From: Clostridia bacterium
GTDB lineage: Bacteria; Bacillota_A; Clostridia; Christensenellales; UBA1750
Reading direction: 5' to 3'
DNA length: 9,680 bases
Assembly: GCA_017413675.1 (NCBI GenBank)
Contig: JAFPSR010000022.1
Location: forward strand, 1-9,680
This document shows positions 6,302 to 9,680 of the stretch, one piece after another. How positions within the stretch are numbered: the first letter of the stretch is position 1; each line of letters starts with the position of its first letter. A model generated the notes under the pieces. It saw nothing but the letters and a program-made list of their open reading frames with translations. It had not been told where the DNA came from and did not search any database. The translations under genes were made by a program, and so were the position numbers.

Positions 6302-7828
6302 TTAATACAGCCAGGCCCTTCCGGTTTCTTCATCATCTTCTGCCGGGATGACACTGCGGAAAGTACGGACAGGTGCGTATTTTTTCAGCATCGCGCACAG
6401 TTCCGCATCATGATCGACACGGCATGCAGTGACACGGTCAAAGACCATCGTGGCATGACAATCGGAAGTGAAGGGGGCCCATTCGGTCAAACCTTCATGG
6501 TTGGGATTACCGGTTTTGGCAAATGCGACCAATGCACCGGCCATCTCTTCTTCCAGGCGGTCGGAAACGCCTTCAATGTTGCAGTTGCCGACGCGGTAGG
6601 CATTATGGAAGACGAACGGGATATCCGAGCAGTGCCATGCGGGCGTACCGCCGTTGACATCGAAGATCAAGGCCAGTTCTCCGCCGTATGCGGGGGTTTC
6701 CGGATTGGCGGCAGCTCTTGCTTTCAGGAATTCGACAATACCGCTTCTGTCTGCAACCAGGGCATAGTTCAGGTTTTCCTTATCCGGGTAAGCTTTACGG
6801 AATGCAGGTTCCACTTCTTTTTCATGTCCACTGAAATAGACCGCTGGATCCACATTCATGTTGAATCCGCCCTGCTCCGCCAGTACAGAGGTAACGATGG
6901 TGGGAACTTTCTTGGCATACTCGGAGAAACCAACCTGTACAGGATGTCCCAGATACCAGCCGTTGGCCTTCGGAGCCCAGCGCAGGGATTTGCCCGTTTT
7001 GCGGCATGCCCTGTAATAGGCCTTAACCAGCAGGGAATAGGGGATCTTTTCAAGCTGGTGTACGTCTTCAAAACCAAGGGCTTTCAGCATCGTATCGATC
7101 ACTTCTTTGGAAGCATCTTCGCCGGCCGGACGGAATCCCGCTCCGCCGGACATCAGGATAGCCCTGTGGAACAAACCTGCAGCTTCCGGAGTCTGCAAAA
7201 GGGTGCAGACTTTTCCGCCGCCGCCGGACTGTCCGAAAATCAGGACATTTTCGGGATCGCCCCCGAAACCGGCGATGTTTTTCTTGACCCACTGCAGGGC
7301 GGCGACCAGGTCGGCGATTCCGGCATTTGCGGAATTCTGATACTCTTCCCCGTAAGCGGACAGATCCAGGAAACCGAGAATGTTCAGTCTGTGGTTTACA
7401 GTGACGACAACAACATCACCCCAGGAAGCCAGGGCATCACCCTCGTAAGCAACCTGTTCCAGAGAGGAACCGTCGTTGTAACCGCCGCCATGGAACCAGA
7501 CGACTACAGGTTTCTTGGCATCTTTTTCCAAAGATTTGGTCCAGATGTTCAGAGACTGGCAGTTTTCGTTTTCTGGCCAGTAACGGTGCGGGATCAGGAT
7601 TTCTCCGGATGGGATAGGATTGCCCATGGTAGGAGCGATGCAGCCATAGCTGGTAGCATCCTTGATACCTTCCCATGGCTCCACAGCTTCCGGCATGTGG
7701 AAACGGCGGGCTTTTGCATACTGTACACCATAGAAGGTGAAGACATCATCCAGCAGGAATCCGCGTAACTTTCCCCATTCGGTATCGACAACCGGATAAT
7801 CGGGGGTACAGATAAACTTTCTTGCCAT
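6302..7828 (-). CDS. type-B carboxylesterase (alpha/beta hydrolase, PnbA-like)
   Basis: A 508-residue protein, normal for the cholinesterase/para-nitrobenzyl esterase family, which hydrolyses carboxylic esters. Features: FYGVQYAKARRF near 32-43, the oxyanion loop WFHGGG (HGGG at 113-116), VVVTVNHRLNILGFL at 139-153, and the conserved DLVAALQWVKKNIAGFGGDP at 173-192. The nucleophile elbow is GQSGGGG with Ser201. Probable triad partners are Glu318 (AEQGGF) and His399 (WHCSDIPFVF, the counterpart of the family HGxELPFVF). The elbow differs from the classical GESAG by Gln for Glu and Gly for Ala. There is no signal peptide, so it is cytoplasmic and the true substrate is unknown. AGGAGG (7835-7840) lies six bases before the ATG. 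The gene stands alone with its own promoter and terminator. Confidence 0.93.
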   Translation of the reverse strand: MARKFICTPDYPVVDTEWGKLRGFLLDDVFTFYGVQYAKARRFHMPEAVEPWEGIKDATSYGCIAPTMGNPIPSGEILIPHRYWPENENCQSLNIWTKSLEKDAKKPVVVWFHGGGYNDGSSLEQVAYEGDALASWGDVVVVTVNHRLNILGFLDLSAYGEEYQNSANAGIADLVAALQWVKKNIAGFGGDPENVLIFGQSGGGGKVCTLLQTPEAAGLFHRAILMSGGAGFRPAGEDASKEVIDTMLKALGFEDVHQLEKIPYSLLVKAYYRACRKTGKSLRWAPKANGWYLGHPVQVGFSEYAKKVPTIVTSVLAEQGGFNMNVDPAVYFSGHEKEVEPAFRKAYPDKENLNYALVADRSGIVEFLKARAAANPETPAYGGELALIFDVNGGTPAWHCSDIPFVFHNAYRVGNCNIEGVSDRLEEEMAGALVAFAKTGNPNHEGLTEWAPFTSDCHATMVFDRVTACRVDHDAELCAMLKKYAPVRTFRSVIPAEDDEETGRAWLY

Positions 7829-7849
7829 AGTAAACCTCCTTACTTGTTT

Positions 7850-7879
7850 TTGACTACTATATGCTATTTATACTATAAC
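7850..7879 (+). promoter_or_regulatory. + strand promoter opposed to the esterase promoter
   Basis: TTGACT at 7850-7855 and TATAAC at 7874-7879 are separated by 18 bp, each matching five of six consensus bases. It overlaps the -10 of the esterase promoter on the other strand, so the two should compete. Its transcript would begin near 7886 and soon meet the hairpin at 7963-7992. Confidence 0.45.
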
Positions 7880-7900
7880 CCAATTTTCCAAGATATGCAA
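7872..7900 (-). promoter_or_regulatory. promoter of the carboxylesterase gene
   Basis: On the - strand TTGCAT (7895-7900) and TATAGT (7872-7877) are separated by 17 bp. The leader to the ATG at 7828 is about 40 nt and contains AGGAGG. No repressor-type palindrome was obvious. Confidence 0.6.
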
Positions 7901-7962
7901 TGCAGAATGATCCGGAGGATGGAAAATGGACAGAACAGTGATCAAAAATAGAAACAGCATGG

Positions 7963-7992
7963 ACGGATGTCCGAAAATCGGATCCGTTTTTT
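7963..7992 (+). terminator. short intrinsic terminator in the intergenic region
   Basis: ACGGAT (7963-7968) pairs with ATCCGT (7982-7987). Inside, after a two-base bulge, CCGA (7971-7974) pairs with TCGG (7978-7981), leaving the loop AAA, and T6 follows at 7987-7992. There is no annotated gene before it on this strand, so it probably ends a short RNA or leader from the promoter at 7850-7879. Confidence 0.55.
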
Positions 7993-8026
7993 GCACTTCC
8001 AGGGGGAACCCTTCTGGGGGATATGA

Positions 8027-8055
8027 TTGATTGCCGTTGGATTGTAAAGTATGAT
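8027..8055 (+). promoter_or_regulatory. upstream promoter candidate for the glycosyltransferase gene
   Basis: TTGATT at 8027-8032 and TATGAT at 8050-8055 have a 17-bp spacer. If used, it would give a leader of about 170 nt in front of the gene at 8231. It is weaker evidence than the nearer promoter at 8161-8190. Confidence 0.35.
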
Positions 8056-8160
8056 TTGGAGTAGAGAGCACTACGGTTGTGTCAATGTTTTTTGTTTGGA
8101 AATGTCTCCGTAAACGCATCCAGCAAACGGAAATACCACATGGATAGGGAGAGGACAAAG

Positions 8161-8190
8161 TTGTCAGGCTTCAGGGGAATGTTGTATACT
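8161..8190 (+). promoter_or_regulatory. proximal promoter of the glycosyltransferase gene
   Basis: TTGTCA at 8161-8166 and TATACT at 8185-8190, with an 18-bp spacer, each match five of six consensus bases. Transcription would start near 8197, leaving about 34 nt that carry the ribosome binding site AAGGGGAG (8216-8223). Confidence 0.6.
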
Positions 8191-8230
8191 GTAAGCCGAT
8201 AAATCTTATGCTTCGAAGGGGAGTTCGATC

Positions 8231-9680
8231 TTGAAAAAAGCTGCTTCTTTCATGTTAGGAATCATTTTTCTGTTCTGCCTGGTTGCCGGATCGGCTTTGG
8301 CGGACGGAGAGAACCTGATCCTTAACGGGGATTTTGAGCAGATGGCTGCCACGGAACTGCCAACGGGATGGACGTATTCCAGCTGGCTGAGTGATGTGAG
8401 CACTTTTACCGTTTATAACGAAGGATATGACGGCGGGAATTGTATCGGGATCGTCAATTCCGAAAACAATGACGCCCGTTTTGAACAGACGGTCAGTGTA
8501 AAACCGGATACCTATTATCATATTTCGGCATATATATATGCCGAGCAGTGCGGAGATGTCGGCGTTGCTGCGGTGATCAGCGTAGCCGATTCCTTCGCCG
8601 TATCCAACATGGTCCGGAATTCATATGGCTGGGAAAAGGCGGAGTTGTACGGGAAGACGACGGAAGACCAGACTTCCATTACGATTCAGTGCCGTCTTGG
8701 CTGGTATGGGATGGAAAGCACGGGCGTGGCGTATTTTGACCAGGTTGAAATGGAAGAACTTACGGATATCCCGTCCGGTGTGATGCTGCAAACCTTCGAT
8801 TATTCCAATTCCGATTATTATTCCGCAGAAATAGCTCCCTATGTGGTATCTCCGACCGCATCCCCCGCAGACAGCAAAGAGGAGCAAGAAATCCGGAATA
8901 TATATTCCAAATGGGTCGTTGTCGGTGTCCTTGCTACGCTGGCAGTACTGCTCGGAGGTTCCTATCTGAAGCACGGGGACCAGTTGCCGGGGGAAGAAGG
9001 GAAGAGAAAACTGTCCAGAGCGGACCTGGTTTTCATCATCGGGCTCGGACTGGCTCTCCTCCTGCGTTTCCTGATTGCCTGGAAAGTATCCGGGTATAAG
9101 GTGGATATTAACTGCTTTATGGGATGGGCTTCCAGAATGGCAGAGGTAGGGCCCGCGGATTTCTATCTGGAAGGGTTCTGCGATTATCCGCCCCTGTACA
9201 TGCTTTTCCTGGGAATAAACGGACTGATCGCCAAGCTGTTTGGGTTCGGTGTGGGAACACCGTTTATTCTGCTCAACAAAGTGTTCCCGATTCTTTGTGA
9301 CCTGATCCTCAGTGCCTTCCTGTATGCAAAGGCAAAAGAAGAAACGCAGGAAAATATGGCAGCCTTCCTGGGACTTGCCTATGCTTTCCTGCCGGCTGTC
9401 CTGATCAACGCATCCGCATGGGGGCAGATTGACAGCGTGCTTGTTCTTCTGGCTGTCCTGTGCCTGTATTATATGGCTAAGGAAAAAATGTATCTTTCCA
9501 CTTTGTACTTTGCCCTGGGAATCATGGTAAAACCGCAGATGCTCATGTTCGGCCCGGTTTTCCTGATTGGGTTTATCCTATATATCGTCAAGCATAAAAA
9601 GGAAGGCTGGAAGGACCTTGGACTTTGCTTCCTCGAAGGACTGGGAATTGTCCTGGCTGTATATATCCCCTGTACGATTA
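8231..9680 (+). CDS. membrane GT-C-type glycosyltransferase with N-terminal secreted carbohydrate-binding-like domain (3' end outside window)
   Basis: Open from TTG 8231 to the window edge (483 residues). TTG is preferred because AAGGGGAG lies seven bases upstream and it yields a proper signal peptide: KK, a hydrophobic core, and SALA|DG cleavage after residue 24. The ATG at 8252 would lose the lysines. Residues about 27-175 (NLILNGDFE, LPTGW, FEQTVSVKPDTYYHISAYIYA, AYFDQVEM) look like a CBM4/9-type jelly roll. A linker follows, then membrane segments at about 228-246 and 264-284. The predicted outer loop carries Asp292 (VDINCFMGWA) and DYPPLY (318-323), typical of GT-C lipid-phosphosugar-dependent transferases of the GT39/GT87 kind. 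Further hydrophobic helices contain SAWGQIDSV and KPQM. With the signal peptide cleaved, both the binding domain and Asp292 face outward. A role in surface glycan or glycoprotein synthesis is inferred; donor and acceptor are unknown. Confidence 0.8.
   Translation, partial: MKKAASFMLGIIFLFCLVAGSALADGENLILNGDFEQMAATELPTGWTYSSWLSDVSTFTVYNEGYDGGNCIGIVNSENNDARFEQTVSVKPDTYYHISAYIYAEQCGDVGVAAVISVADSFAVSNMVRNSYGWEKAELYGKTTEDQTSITIQCRLGWYGMESTGVAYFDQVEMEELTDIPSGVMLQTFDYSNSDYYSAEIAPYVVSPTASPADSKEEQEIRNIYSKWVVVGVLATLAVLLGGSYLKHGDQLPGEEGKRKLSRADLVFIIGLGLALLLRFLIAWKVSGYKVDINCFMGWASRMAEVGPADFYLEGFCDYPPLYMLFLGINGLIAKLFGFGVGTPFILLNKVFPILCDLILSAFLYAKAKEETQENMAAFLGLAYAFLPAVLINASAWGQIDSVLVLLAVLCLYYMAKEKMYLSTLYFALGIMVKPQMLMFGPVFLIGFILYIVKHKKEGWKDLGLCFLEGLGIVLAVYIPCTI

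Larger units (their letters stand above)
7829..8230. other. divergent intergenic region of about 400 bp
   Basis: It separates the leftward esterase from the rightward glycosyltransferase. It holds the esterase promoter and an opposed + strand promoter that overlap at 7850-7900, a + strand hairpin with T6 at 7963-7992, a further + strand promoter candidate at 8027-8055 and the likely glycosyltransferase promoter at 8161-8190. The stretch 8056-8160 contains only weak short hairpins and no riboswitch class, tRNA or conserved gene that I recognise. It is more AT-rich than the flanking genes. Confidence 0.6.

Noticed and set aside
6293..7768. 491-codon open frame on the + strand antisense to the esterase
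   Set aside because: It lies opposite a well-supported carboxylesterase, has no recognisable domain and no good ribosome binding site, and its composition fits a codon-bias shadow.
7868..8158. 96-codon - strand frame upstream of the esterase
   Set aside because: It starts at TTG without a ribosome binding site, covers the esterase promoter and matches no family I know, although it has a hydrophobic stretch.
8056..8160. riboswitch in the glycosyltransferase leader
   Set aside because: I looked for known cores and found only weak short hairpins such as TCCGT/ACGGA; not supportable.

Overview
The window reads as a piece of the chromosome of a gut- or rumen-type member of the class Clostridia (Bacillota). 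The evidence is moderate GC, strong GGAGG-type ribosome binding sites, sigma-A-like promoters, a one-piece PurL carrying a glutaminase domain, a VanW/G5-type cell-envelope protein, and the Firmicute pair rbgA-rnhB. The species cannot be named from the sequence. No mobile element, CRISPR array, tRNA or rRNA was seen.

Layout: (1) 1-1545, + strand: a short out-of-frame scrap resembling the catalytic domain of a family 3 glycoside hydrolase (about 3-107) runs abruptly into the C-terminal third of purL. The true 5' part of purL is absent. A hairpin terminator closes purL. (2) 1620-3347, +: an extended -10 promoter and a membrane-anchored VanW-domain protein. (3) 3366-6201, +: a long stem-loop, then a compact run of two paralogous GNAT acetyltransferases (12-bp gap), the ribosome-assembly GTPase RbgA (19-bp gap) and ribonuclease HII (2-bp gap). 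This run is probably one transcription unit, perhaps continuing from the VanW gene. (4) 6247-7828, - strand: a type-B carboxylesterase with its own promoter, ribosome binding site and terminator; the terminator sits where the two strands converge. (5) 7829-8230: an intergenic region of about 400 bp with back-to-back promoters, a short candidate transcript ending in a hairpin plus T6, and two further promoter candidates. (6) 8231 to the window end, +: a gene starting at TTG and cut by the window edge. It encodes a secreted-side carbohydrate-binding-like domain fused to a polytopic GT-C glycosyltransferase.

Working together: purL belongs to purine synthesis. VanW and the glycosyltransferase point to the cell envelope and surface glycans. 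RbgA and RNase HII are housekeeping functions. The esterase is a self-contained cytoplasmic enzyme with no obvious partner here. Most of the window is ordinary core genome. The points deserving a second look are the GH3/purL junction, the binding-module/GT-C fusion, the tandem GNAT pair and the small transcript in the divergent intergenic region. I did not find convincing evidence for a wholly new multi-gene system.
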